A DNA stretch of 64,000 nucleotides, from positions 102,110-166,109 of the forward strand of contig CM065699.1 in NCBI GenBank assembly GCA_017654935.2. The letters run 5' to 3'. The notes below the pieces were generated by a model, which worked only from the letters and a program-made list of their open reading frames with translations, was not told the DNA's origin and made no database searches. A program made the position numbers and the translations under genes. The stretch's first letter is position 1. Each line of letters starts with the position of its first letter. Positions 36,644-49,304 of the stretch are shown here, piece by piece. This DNA is from Phymorhynchus buccinoides (taxonomy: Eukaryota; Mollusca; Gastropoda; Neogastropoda; Raphitomidae).

Positions 36644-36725
36644 CCCACGATGTAAACGCTTCCATTAGCATTGACAGGATTGTGGACGAGATGGGGGAGA
36701 CTGTATCTGATCACGACTCTGTGTG
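36644..36725 (+). pseudogene. Duplicate of exon 1 3' part, copy 2
   Basis: Same as the preceding duplicate, in a slightly shorter unit (126 rather than 129 bases). Acceptor-like AAGTCAG, donor GTGAGT. Confidence 0.9.
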
Positions 36726-36772
36726 GTGAGTCAGTGTGTTGTATTATGTTGTTGTTTATTGTATTAAGTCAG

Positions 36773-36854
36773 CCCACGATGTAAGCGCTTCCATTAGCAT
36801 TGACAGGATTGTGGACGAGATGGGGGAGACTGTATCTGATCACGACTCTGTGTG
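36773..36854 (+). pseudogene. Duplicate of exon 1 3' part, copy 3
   Basis: An 82-nt duplicate with one synonymous change (GTAAGC for GTAAAC changes Asn to Ser at the fourth residue). Donor GTGAGT. Confidence 0.88.
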
Positions 36855-37291
36855 GTGAGTCAGTGTGTTGTATTATGTTTTTGTTTATTGTTTTGAGTCG
36901 GTGTGTTGTATTATGTTGTTGTTTATTGTATTGAGTCAGTGTGTTGTATTATGTTGTTGTTTATTGTATTGAGTCAGTGTGTTGTATTATGTTGTTGTTT
37001 ATTGTATTGAGTCAGTGTGTTGTATTATGTTGTTGTTTATTGTATTGAGTCAGTGTGTTGTATTATGTTGTTGTTTATTGTATTGAGTCAGTGTGTTGTA
37101 TTATGTTGTTGTTTATTGTATTGAGTCAGTGTGTTGTAATATGTTGTTGTTTATTGTATTGAGTCAGTGTGTTGTATTATGTTGTTATTTATTGTATTGA
37201 GTCAGTGTGTTGTAGTGTGTTGTATTATGTTGCTCTATAGTGTATTGAGTCAGTGTGTTGTATTATGTTGTTGTTTATTGTATTAAGTCAG
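36855..37291 (+). repeat. 38-bp repeat derived from the exon 1 donor flank, copy B
   Basis: Tandem units of GAGTCAGTGTGTTGTATTAT plus GTTGTTGTTTATTGTATT (38 bp; checked at 36933/36971). The unit starts with the bases that follow the GT of the exon 1 donor. Homologous to about 6185-6595. Confidence 0.92.
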
Positions 37292-37373
37292 CCCACGATG
37301 TAAACGCTTCCATTAGCATTGACAGGATTGTGGACGAGATGGGGGAGACAGTGCTTGCTGAGGACTCTGTGTG
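37292..37373 (+). pseudogene. Divergent duplicate of exon 1 3' part, copy 4
   Basis: An 82-nt segment with the same start (HDVNASISIDRIVDEMGETV) but LAEDSV in place of SDHDSV, still in frame, followed by GTGACA in place of GTGAGT. It links the exon 1 duplicates to the 147-bp family. Confidence 0.85.
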
Positions 37374-38045
37374 GTGACAGACTGCAGTGTGTTGTTGTAT
37401 TTTGTAGTGCGTTACTGTAGTGTAGTGTATTATATTGTATCTTCTATCATCATTTAAGACTAAAGATTGGATTGTGAATGGCCAGGGACATACAGTAATG
37501 ATGGATGAGGACTCTGTGTGGTGACAGACTGCAGTGTGTTGTTGTATTTTGTAGTGCGTTTCTGTAGTGTAGTGTATTATATTGTATCTTCTATCATCCT
37601 TTAAGACTAACGATTGGATTGTGAATGACCAGGGACAGACAGTAATGGTGGATAAGGACTCTGTGTGGTGACAGACTGCAGTGTGTTGTTGTATTTTGTG
37701 GTGCGTTTCTGTAGTGTAGTGTATTATATTGTATCTTCTATCATCCTTTAAGACTAACGATTGGATTGTGAATGACCAGGGACAGACAGTAATGGTGGAT
37801 AAGGACTCTGTGTGGTGAAAGACTGCAGTGTGTTGTTGTATTTTGTGGTGCGTTTCTGTAGTGTAGTGTATTATATTGTATCTTCTATCATCCTTTAAGA
37901 CTAACGATTGGATTGTGAATGACCAGGGACAGACAGTAATGGTGGATAAGGACTCTGTGTGGTGACAGACTGCAGTGTGTTGTTGTATTTTGTAGTGCGT
38001 TTCTGTAGTGTAGTGTATTATATTGTATCTTCTATCATCCTTTAA
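37374..38045 (+). repeat. 147-bp repeat with 62-nt exon-like segment (WIVNDQGQTV), copy B
   Basis: Four units start at 37459, 37606, 37753 and 37900 (period 147). Each has TTTAAG followed by 62 nt that keep an open frame, TNDWIVNDQGQTVMVDKDSV (first unit: KDWIVNGQGHTVMMDEDSV), and then GTGACAG or GTGAAAG. The frame and phase match exon 1 (DRIVDEMGETVSDHDSV), so these are diverged copies of its 3' half. Confidence 0.85.
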
Positions 38046-38397
38046 ACCCTTCCATCGCCACTGTCGCCTCTTGGCACCACAATGATTGAACACCCATGTC
38101 ACTGAAAGGCAACAAATGAGGGTCTGGTATCCAGTGACCTTATGTTCTTAATTTTGGGAGGTAAGGATAGGCCCTATTTCAAACATGTCACAGAGGAATC
38201 CCCAATATTGCAGACAGAATATTTTCTTTACCCAAGTAAGTTTAATGGAAAGTTTTAGCTGGAACATGTCTGGCGTTGAAAGGGTTCGATTGTGAATGGC
38301 TAGGGACAAACAGTAATGGTGGGTGAGGACTCTGTGTGGTGACAGACTGCAGTGTGTTGTTGTATTTTGTAGTGCGTTACTGTAGTGTAGTGCTGTA
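38046..38397. other. Spacer between 147-bp and 62-bp arrays, copy B
   Basis: It starts with ACCCTTCCATCGCCACTGTC and has no gene recognised. A further degenerate 147-bp unit at about 38285-38400 has a stop in the exon-like frame. Confidence 0.5.
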
Positions 38398-41300
38398 GTT
38401 GGTAGTGCAGTGTGTAATGAGTTAATGAAATGCATGTTATGTTCCAGGAACTGCCACGTGTTGGTAGTGCAGCGTGGAATGAGTTAATGAAATGTATGTT
38501 GTATTCCACGTGTTGGTAGTGCAGCGTGGAATGAGTTAATGAAATGCATGTTGTGTTCCACGTGTTGGTAGTGCAGGGTGGAATGAGTTAATGAAATGCA
38601 TGTTGTGTTCCAGGAACTACCACGTGTTGGTAGTGCAGGGTGGAATGAGTTAATGAAGTGCATGTTGTGGTCCAGGAACTACCACGTGTTGTTAGTGCAG
38701 GGTGGAATGAGTTAATGAAGTGCATGTTGTGGTCCAGGAACTACCACGTGTTGGTAGTGCAGGGTGGAATGAGTTAATGAAGTGCATGTTGTGGTCCAGG
38801 AACTACCACGTGTTGGTAGTGCAGGGTGGAATGAGTTAATGAAGTGCATGTTGTGTTCCACGTGTTGGTAGTGCAGGGTGGAATGAGTTAATGAAATGCA
38901 TGTTGTGTTCCAGGAACTACCACGTGTTGGTAGTGCAGGGTGGAATGAGTTAATGAAATGCATGTTATGTTCCAGGAACTGCCACGTGTTGGTAGTGCAG
39001 GGTGGAATGAGTTAATGAAATGCATGTTATGTTCCAGGAACTGCCACGTGTTGCTAGTGCAGGGTGGAATGAGTTAATGAAATGCATGTTATGTTCCAGG
39101 AACTGCCACGTGTTGGTAGTGCAGGGTGGAATGAGTTAATGAAGTGCATGTTATGTTCCAGGAACTACCACGTGTTGGTAGTGCAGGGTGGAATGAGTTA
39201 ATGAAATGCATGTTGTGGTCCAGGAACTACCACGTGTTGGTAGTGCAGGGTGGAATGAGTTAATGAAGTGTATGTTGTGTTCCACGTGTTGGTGGTGCAG
39301 GGTGGAATGAGTTAATGAAATGCATGTTGTGTTCCAGGAACTACCACGTGTTGGTAGTGCAGGGTGGAATGAGTTAATGAAGTGCATGTTGTGGTCCAGG
39401 AACTACCACGTGTTGGTAGTGCAGGGTGGAATGAGTTAATGAAGTGCATGTTGTGGTCCAGGAACTACCACGTGTTGGTAGTGCAGGGTGGAATGAGTTA
39501 ATGAAGTGCATGTTGTGTTCCAGGAACTACCACGTGTTGGTAGTGCAGGGTGGAATGAGTTAATGAAGTGCATGTTGTGATCCAGGAACTACCACGTGTT
39601 GGTAGTGCAGGGTGGAATGAGTTAATGAAGTGCATGTTGTGTTCCAGGAACTACCACGTGTTGGTAGTGCAGGGTGGAATGAGTTAATGAAATGCATGTT
39701 ATGTTCCAGGAACTACCACGTGTTGGTAGTGCAGGGTGGAATGAGTTAATGAAATGCATGTTATGTTCCAGGAACTACCACGTGTTGGTAGTGCAGGGTG
39801 GAATGAGTTAATGAAATGCATGTTATGTTCCAGGAACTACCACGTGTTGGTAGTGCAGGGTGGAATGAGTTAATGAAGTGCATGTTATGTTCCAGGAACT
39901 ACCACGTGCTGGTGGTGCAGGGTGGAATGAGTTAATGAAATGCATGTTATTTTCCAGGAACTACCACGTGCTGGTGGTGCAGGGTGGAATGAGTTAATGA
40001 AGTGCATGTTGTGTTCCAGGAACTACCACGTGTTGGTAGTGCAGGGTGGAATGAGTTAATGAAGTGCATGTTTGTCCAGGAACTACCACGTGTTGGTGGT
40101 GCAGGGTGGAATGAGTTAATGAAATGCATGTTATTTTCCAGGAACTACCACGTGCTGGTGGTGCAGGGTGGAATGAGTTAATGAAGTGCATGTTGTGGTC
40201 CAGGAACTACCACGTGTTGGTAGTGCAGGGTGGAATGAGTTAATGAAGTGCATGTTGTGGTCCAGGAACTACCACGTGTTGGTAGTGCAGGGTGGAATGA
40301 GTTAATGAAATGCATGTTTGTCCAGGAACTACCACGTGTTGGTAGTGCAGGGTGGAATGAGTTAATGAAGTGCATGTTGTGGTCCAGGAACTACCACGTG
40401 TTGGTGGTGCAGGGTGGAATGAGTTAATGAAGTGCATGTTATGTTCCAGGAACTACCACGTGTTGGTAGTGCAGGGTGGAATGAGTTAATGAAGTGCATG
40501 TTGTGTTCCAGGAACTACCACGTGTTGGTAGTGCAGGGTGGAATGAGTTAATGAAGTGCATGTTGTGTCCAGGAACTACCACGTGTTGGTAGTGCAGGGT
40601 GGAATGAGTTAATGAAGTGCATGTTGTGTTCCAGGAACTACCACGTGTTGGTAGTGCAGGGTGGAATGAGTTAATGAAGTGCATGTTGTGTTCCAGGAAC
40701 TACCACGTGTTGGTAGTGCAGGGTGGAATGAGTTAATGAAATGCATGTTATGTTCCAGGAACTACCACGTGTTGGTAGTGCAGGGTGGAATGAGTTAATG
40801 AAATGCATGTTATGTTCCAGGAACTACCACGTGTTGGTAGTGCAGGGTGGAATGAGTTAATGAAATGCATGTTATGTTCCAGGAACTACCACGTGTTGGT
40901 AGTGCAGGGTGGAATGAGTTAATGAAGTGCATGTTATGTTCCAGGAACTACCACGTGTTGGTAGTGCAGGGTGGAATGAGTTAATGAAATGCATGTTGTG
41001 GTCCAGGAACTACCACGTGTTGGTAGTGCAGCGTGGAATGAGTTAATTAAATGCATGTTGTGTTCCACGTGTTGGTAGTGCAGCGTGGAATGAGTTAATG
41101 AAATGCATGTTATGTTCCAGGAACTACCACGTGTTGGTAGTGCAGGGTGGAATGAGTTAATGAAATGCATGTTATGTTCCAGGAACTGCCACGTGTTGGT
41201 AGTGCAGGGTGGAATGAGTTAATGAAATGCATGTTATGTTCCAGGAACTACCACGTGTTGGTAGTGCAGGGTGGAATGAGTTAATGAAGTGCATGTTATG

Positions 41301-44300
41301 TTCCAGGAACTACCACGTGTTGGTAGTGCAGGGTGGAATGAGTTAATGAAATGCATGTTGTGGTCCAGGAACTACCACGTGTTGGTAGTGCAGGGTGGAA
41401 TGAGTTAATGAAGTGTATGTTGTGTTCCACGTGTTGGTGGTGCAGGGTGGAATGAGTTAATGAAATGCATGTTGTGTTCCAGGAACTACCACGTGTTGGT
41501 AGTGCAGGGTGGAATGAGTTAATGAAGTGCATGTTGTGGTCCAGGAACTACCACGTGTTGGTAGTGCAGGGTGGAATGAGTTAATGAAGTGCATGTTGTG
41601 TTCCAGGAACTACCACGTGTTGGTAGTGCAGGGTGGAATGAGTTAATGAAGTGCATGTTGTGTTCCAGGAACTACCACGTGTTGGTAGTGCAGGGTGGAA
41701 TGAGTTAATGAAGTGCATGTTGTGTTCCAGGAACTACCACGTGTTGGTAGTGCAGGGTGGAATGAGTTAATGAAGTGCATGTTGTGTTCCAGGAACTACC
41801 ACGTGTTGGTAGTGCAGGGTGGAATGAGTTAATGAAATGCATGTTATGTTCCAGGAACTACCACGTGTTGGTAGTGCAGGGTGGAATGAGTTAATGAAAT
41901 GCATGTTATGTTCCAGGAACTACCACGTGTTGGTAGTGCAGGGTGGAATGAGTTAATGAAGTGCATGTTATGTTCCAGGAACTACCACGTGTTGGTAGTG
42001 CAGGGTGGAATGAGTTAATGAAATGCATGTTGTGGTCCAGGAACTACCACGTGTTGGTAGTGCAGGGTGGAATGAGTTAATGAAGTGCATGTTTGTCCAG
42101 GAACTACCACGTGTTGGTAGTGCAGGGTGGAATGAGTTAATGAAATGCATGTTGTGTTCCAGGAACTACCACGTGTTGGTAGTGCAGGGTGGAATGAGTT
42201 AATGAAGTGCATGTTGTGTTCCAGGAACTACCACGTGTTGGTAGTGCAGGGTGGAATGAGTTAATGAAGTGCATGTTGTGTTCCAGGAACTACCACGTGT
42301 TGGTAGTGCAGGGTGGAATGAGTTAATGAAGTGCATGTTGTGTCCAGGAACTACCACGTGTTGGTAGTGCAGGGTGGAATGAGTTAATGAAGTGCATGTT
42401 GTGTTCCAGGAACTACCACGTGTTGGTAGTGCAGGGTGGAATGAGTTAATGAAGTGCATGTTGTGGTCCAGGAACTACCACGTGTTGGTAGTGCAGGGTG
42501 GAATGAGTTAATGAAATGCATGTTATGTTCCAGGAACTACCACGTGTTGGTAGTGCAGGGTGGAATGAGTTAATGAAATGCATGTTATGTTCCAGGAACT
42601 ACCACGTGTTGGTAGTGCAGGGTGGAATGAGTTAATGAAATGCATGTTATGTTCCAGGAACTACCACGTGTTGGTAGTGCAGGGTGGAATGAGTTAATGA
42701 AATGCATGTTGTGTTCCAGGAACTACCACGTGTTGGTAGTGCAGGGTGGAATGAGTTAATGAAATGCATGTTGTGTTCCAGGAACTACCACGTGTTGGTA
42801 GTGCAGGGTGGAATGAGTTAATGAAATGCATGTTATGTTCCAGGAACTACCACGTGTTGGTAGTGCAGGGTGGAATGAGTTAATGAAATGCATGTTATGT
42901 TCCAGGAACTACCACGTGTTGGTAGTGCAGGGTGGAATGAGTTAATGAAATGCATGTTATGTTCCAGGAACTACCACGTGTTGGTAGTGCAGGGTGGAAT
43001 GAGTTAATGAAATGCATGTTATGTTCCAGGAACTACCACGTGTTGGTAGTGCAGGGTGGAATGAGTTAATGAAGTGCATGTTGTGTTCCAGGAACTACCA
43101 CGTGTTGGTAGTGCAGGGTGGAATGAGTTAATGAAGTGCATGTTATGTTCCAGGAACTACCACGTGTTGGTAGTGCAGGGTGGAATGAGTTAATGAAGTG
43201 CATGTTGTGTTCCAGGAACTACCACGTGTTGGTAGTGCAGGGTGGAATGAGTTAATGAAGTGCATGTTGTGTTCCAGGAACTACCACGTGTTGGTAGTGC
43301 AGGGTGGAATGAGTTAATGAAGTGCATGTTGTGTTCCAGGAACTACCACGTGTTGGTAGTGCAGGGTGGAATGAGTTAATGAAGTGCATGTTGTGTTCCA
43401 GGTACCACGTGTTGGTTCCAGGAACTACCACGTGTTGGTAGTGCAGGGTGGAATGAGTTAATGAAGTGCATGTTGTGTTCCAGGAACTACCACGTGTTGG
43501 TAGTGCAGGGTGGAATGAGTTAATGAAGTGCATGTTGTGTTCCAGGAACTACCACGTGTTGGTAGTGCAGGGTGGAATGAGTTAATGAAGTGCATGTTGT
43601 GTTCCAGGAACTACCACGTGTTGGTAGTGCAGGGTGGAATGAGTTAATGAAGTGCATGTTGTGTTCCAGGAACTACCACGTGTTGGTAGTGCAGGGTGGA
43701 ATGAGTTAATGAAATGCATGTTATGTTCCAGGAACTACCACGTGTTGGTAGTGCAGGGTGGAATGAGTTAATGAAATGCATGTTATGTTCCAGGAACTAC
43801 CACGTGTTGGTAGTGCAGGGTGGAATGAGTTAATGAAGTGCATGTTGTGTTCCAGGAACTACCACGTGTTGGTAGTGCAGGGTGGAATGAGTTAATGAAG
43901 TGCATGTTATGTTCCAGGAACTACCACGTGTTGGTAGTGCAGGGTGGAATGAGTTAATGAAGTGCATGTTGTGTTCCAGGAACTACCACGTGTTGGTAGT
44001 GCAGGGTGGAATGAGTTAATGAAATGCATGTTGTGTTCCAGGAACTACCACGTGTTGGTAGTGCAGGGTGGAATGAGTTAATGAAGTGCATGTTGTGTTC
44101 CAGGAACTACCACGTGTTGGTAGTGCAGGGTGGAATGAGTTAATGAAGTGCATGTTGTGTTCCAGGAACTACCACGTGTTGGTAGTGCAGGGTGGAATGA
44201 GTTAATGAAGTGCATGTTATGTTCCAGGAACTACCACGTGTTGGTAGTGCAGGGTGGAATGAGTTAATGAAGTGCATGTTGTGTTCCAGGAACTACCACG

Positions 44301-45837
44301 TGTTGGTAGTGCAGGGTGGAATGAGTTAATGAAGTGCATGTTGTGTTCCAGGAACTACCACGTGTTGGTAGTGCAGGGTGGAATGAGTTAATGAAGTGCA
44401 TGTTGTGTTCCAGGAACTACCACGTGTTGGTAGTGCAGGGTGGAATGAGTTAATGAAATGCATGTTGGAATGTTAATTCATGTTGTGTTCAGGAACTACC
44501 ACGTGTTGGTAGTGCATGGTGGAATGAGTTAATGAAGTGCATGTTGTGTTCCAGGAACTACCACGTGTTGGTAGTGCAGGGTGGAATGAGTTAATGAAAT
44601 GCATGTTGTGTTCCAGGAACTACCACGTGTTGGTAGTGCAGGGTGGAATGACTGAAGTGCATGTTGTGTTCCAGGAACTACCACGTGTTGGTAGTGCAGG
44701 GTGGAATGAGTTAATGAAGTGCATGTTGTGTTCCAGGAACTACCACGTGTTGGTTAAGTGCTGTGGTGGAATGAGTTAATCCCTGGTGTGCATGTGCATC
44801 TGTTCCAGGAACTACCACGTGTTGGTAGTGCAGGGTGGAATGAGTTAATGAAGTGCATGTTATGTTCCAGGAACTACCACGTGTTGGTAGTGCAGGGTGG
44901 AATGAGTTAATGAAATGCATGTTGTGTTCCAGGAACTACCACGTGTTGGTAGTGCAGGGTGGAATGAGTTAATGAAATGCATGTTATGTTCCAGGAACTA
45001 CCACGTGTTGGTAGTGCAGGGTGGAATGAGTTAATGAAGTGCATGTTGTGTCCAGGAACTACCACGTGTTGGTAGTGCAGGGTGGAAAGTTAATGAAATG
45101 CATGTTGTGTTCCAGGAACTACCACGTGTTGGTGTGCAGGGTGGAATGAGTTAATGAAATGCATGTTCCAGTTGGTAGTGTCAAAGTTACCACGTGTTAC
45201 CACGTGTGCAGGGTGGAATGAGTTAATGAAATGCATGTTGTGTTCCAGGAACTACCACGTGTTGGTAGTGCAGGGTGGAATGAGTTTGAAGTGCAACAAT
45301 CCAGGAACTACCACGTGTTGGTAGTGCAGGGTGGAATGATGTTGTGTCCAGGAACTACCACGTGTTGGTAGTGCAGGGTGGAATGAGTTAATGAAATGCA
45401 TGTTGTGTTCCAGGAACTATGCACGTGTTCCAGGTAGTGCAGGGTGGAATGAGTTGGAATGTTAATGAAGTGCATGTTGTGGTGAACTACCACGTGTTGG
45501 TGGTGCAGGGTGGAATGAGTTAATGAAGTGCATGTTGTGTTCCAGGAACTACCACGTGTTGGTAGTGCAGGGTGGAATGAGTTAATGAAGTGCATGTTGT
45601 GTTCCAGGACTACCTCAACTACCACGTGTTGGTGGTGCATGGTGGAATGAGTTAATGAAGTGCATGTTGTGTTCCAGGAACTACCACGTGTTGGTAGTGC
45701 AGGGTGGAATGAGTTAATGAAATGCATGTTGTGTTCCAGGAACTACCACGTGTTGGTAGTGCAGGGTGGAATGAGTTAATGAAGTGCATGTTGTGTTCCA
45801 GGAACTACCACGTGTTGGTAGTGCAGGGTGGAATGAG
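38398..45837 (+). repeat. 62-bp minisatellite containing the exon 2 splice acceptor, copy B
   Basis: Same unit as in copy A, about 7.4 kb, very regular up to 44460 (roughly 100 units by division) and then increasingly irregular. Every regular unit has TTCCAG|GAACTACCACGTG and TGGAATGAG. Confidence 0.95.
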
Positions 45838-47390
45838 TGATGTCTACAAAACTGCCATTGTACCACGTGTTGGTAGTGCAGGGTGGAATGACCACAATGA
45901 ATTGCATGTTGTTCCAGGAACTACCACGTGTTGTCTTAGTGCAGGGTGGAATGAGTTAATGAAGTGCATGTTGTCTTCCAGGAACTACCACGTGTTGGTA
46001 GTGCATGGTGGAATGAGTTAATGAAGTGCATGTTGTGTTCCAGGAACTACCACGTGCTGGTAGTGCAGGGTGGAATGAGTTAATGAAGTGCATGTTGTGG
46101 ACCTTTCCAGGAACTACCACGTCTTGGTAGTGCATGGTGGAATGAGTTAATGAAGTGCATGTTATGTTCCAGGAACTACCACGTGTTGGTAGTGCAGGGT
46201 GGAATGAGTTAATGAAGTGCACTGGTCCAGGAACTACCACGTGTTGGTAGTGCAGGGTGGAATGAGTTAATGAAGTGCATCAGTGGTCCAGGAACTACTC
46301 CGTGTTGGTAGTGCAGGGTGGAATGAGTTAACCTCTTGCATGTTTGGTCCAGGAACTACCACGTGCAGTGCAGGGTGGAATGAGTTAATGAAATGCATGT
46401 TATGTTTCCAGGAACTACCACGTGTTGGTAGTGCAGGGTGGAATGAGTTAATGAAGTGCACTTGCATGTTGCAGGGTGGAATCAGTTAATCCATGGAACT
46501 ACCACGTCGTGCATTGGAATGTTAATGATGCACCCACTGTGGAAGGGTGAGTTAATGAAGTGCATGTTATGTTCCAGGAACTACCACGTGTTGGTGGTGC
46601 AGGGTGGAATGAGTTAATGAAGTGCATGTTGTGTTCCAGGAACTACCACGTGTTGGTAGTGCATGGTGGAATGAGTTAATGAAGTGCATGTTGTGTTCCA
46701 GGAACTACCACGTGTTGGTAGTGCAGGGTGGAATGAGTTAATGAAGTGCATGTTATGTTCCAGGAACTACCACGTGCTGGTGGTGCAGGGTGGAATGAGT
46801 TAATGAAGTGCATGTTGTGGTCCAGGAACTACCACGTGTTGGTAGTTCAGGGTGGAAGTTAATGAACTTTCCAGGAACTACCACGTGTTGGTAGTGCAGG
46901 GTACCATGAGTTAATGAAGTCATGTGAATGTTCCAGGAACTAGTGTCACCTTTGGTAGTGCAGGGTGGAATGAGTTAATGCAATTCCTTACTTGTAGGCT
47001 GTTGGTAGTGCAAACCCTCCTCAACAAACTTACCACGTGTTGGTAGTGCAGGGTGGAATGAGTTAATAAAGTGCATCGTGTGACCACATCAAACCCCACG
47101 TGTTACACTGGCTTCCAGTCGAGGCAAGAATAAAGTGCAAAATTGCTTGCCTCTAATGAAATGCATGTCCATTCATCTGGAACTACCACGTGTCTGATCT
47201 CGTTCACCTGTACTCACCCTCCATGTCTCTGCATGTCCTCTTCTGACAAACTTATCCACGTGTTGGTAGTACAGGGTGGAATGAGTTAATGGTGAACGTT
47301 AATTTCCAGGAACTACCACGTTCTGTCTGGTGCAGGGTGGAATGAGTTAATGAACTTCATGTTCTGTTCCAAATCTTTCCAATCTTTCAA
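45838..47390 (+). other. Interleaved 62-bp satellite / LINE mosaic (probable consensus artefact)
   Basis: Pieces of the CR1/L2 LINE at 19058-20402 appear in the same order and at nearly the same spacing, with 10-40 base pieces of the 62-bp unit between and inside them. Examples are GATGTCTACAAAACTGCCAT at 45838 (LINE 19058), ACCACAATGA near 45890 (19108), TAGTGTCACCTTTGGTA near 46942 (19990) and CTGGCTTCCAGTCGAGGCAA near 47108 (20159). From about 47368 the LINE is clean. Transglutaminase exon 2, which should lie at this level, is absent. Confidence 0.85.
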
Positions 47391-47710
47391 AACCGCTCTT
47401 AAAACTCACCTCTTCCGGCAATACCTCTGATTTCTTCCTTGTCCTGTTTCCTGCCTTAAAACTATGTTCCGCACATTGTGTGTGGGTGTGCACGCGCGCG
47501 CGGTTATGTGGGTGGGTAAGAATGATGTGTGCGTACGTGCGTGTTGTGGCTATGTGCATATTTTTGATAGTTAATATTGTGGTAGCTTATGATCTTATGA
47601 TCTTATGATCTGTATTTATTTAAATAATTGTGAAGCGCTGTGAGCTCATGACAGAAAGGACGCTCTATAAATGTTAATTATTATTATTATTATTATTATT
47701 ATTGTTATTA

Positions 47711-47741
<31 letters not shown>

Positions 47742-47742
47742 C
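47391..47742 (+). mobile_element. CR1/L2-type LINE 3' end with (ATT)n tail (copy B)
   Basis: Clean match of 20425-20773, ending CGCTCTATAAATGTTA and (ATT)n. The upstream part of this LINE is scrambled in the mosaic. Confidence 0.9.
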
Positions 47743-48930
47743 ATTCCAGGTATATGCAATATTAACAATAATACATACATTCCAGGTGTATACAATATGA
47801 ACAATAATACATACATTCCAGGTGTGTACAATATGAACAATAACACATGCATTCCAGGTGTATACAATATGAACAATAACACATACATTCCAGGTGAGTA
47901 CAATATTAACAATAAAGCATACATTCCAGGTGTAGTACAATATGAACAATAATACACACATTCCAGGTGTATACAATATGAACAATAATACACACATTCC
48001 AGGTGTATACAATATGAACAATAATACACACATTCCAGGTGTATACAATATTAACAATAATACACACATTCCAGGTATTATACAATATTAACAATGATAC
48101 ACACATTCCAGTTGAGTACAATATCAACAATAATACACACATTCCAGGTGTATACAATATGAACAATAATACACACATTCCATGTGTATACAATATTAAC
48201 AATAATACACGCATTCCAGGTGAGTACAATATCAACAATAATACACACATTCCAGATGCATACAATATTAACAATTATACATACAATCCAGGTGAGTACA
48301 TTATCAACAATAATACATGCATTCCAGGTGTATGCAATATTAACAATAATACACACATTCCAGGTGAGTACAATATGAACAATAACGCATACATTCCAGG
48401 TGTATACAATATGAACAATAATACACACATTCCAGGTGTATACAATATGAACAATAATACACACATTCAAGGTGTATACAATATGAACAATAACATATAC
48501 ATTCCAGGTGCATACAATATGAACAATAATAAACACATTCCAGGTGTATACAATATGAACAATAACACATGTATTCCAGGTGTGTATAATATTAACAATA
48601 ATACATACATTCCAGGTGTGTATAATATTAACAATAATACATACATTCCAGGTGTATACAATATGAACAATAATACACACATTCCAGGTGTATACAATAT
48701 GAACAATAACACATACATTCCAGGTGCATACAATATGAACAATAATACACACATTCCAGGTGTATACAATATGAACAATAACACATGCATTCCAGGTGTG
48801 TATAATATTAACAATAATACATACATTCCAGGTGTGTATAATATAAACAATAATACATACATTCCAGGTGTGTATAATATTAACAATAATACATACATTC
48901 CAGGTGTGTATAATATTAACAATAATACAT
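47743..48930 (+). repeat. 36-bp minisatellite with exon 3 acceptor motif (copy B, left part)
   Basis: Homologous unit by unit to 20774-21960 with a few substitutions and small indels. Interrupted at 48930 by the Tx1 LINE. Confidence 0.95.
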
Positions 48931-49304
48931 CGACGTCAGAGGGACAAGGACTAGAGAGAAGAGGAGGAAGAATGGAGTGACGTGTCAGCTCCTCAGTGGG
49001 AAACTGGACGGAAACGAATACGGCATTTTCTTATGGACAATGGCTTTGGTTATACGGATAATGTTGGTATGCATGATTTTCATAAGCCTCTTTCTTGCAG
49101 GTTTATATCTTTGGCTATTTATGATGTTTATAATGTTTATGATAATTTCTCCTTCAGTTATGACGGATACGGACAAGGCAAATGTTTATGGTCATTGGTC
49201 TTTGATTGTGATGTTGCAGTTTATGTCGGTACACAGACAGGAAAAGGGTAGGTGGAGGAAAAAAACAACTGAGAGAACTATAACCAAAACAGTAAAATTT
49301 AAAA

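Noticed and set aside
36518..36854. Exon 1 duplicates as mutually exclusive alternative exons
   Set aside because: They lack the first 51 nt of exon 1, and their 82-nt length and missing start segment would not restore the enzyme core. Kept only as decoy or duplicated segments.
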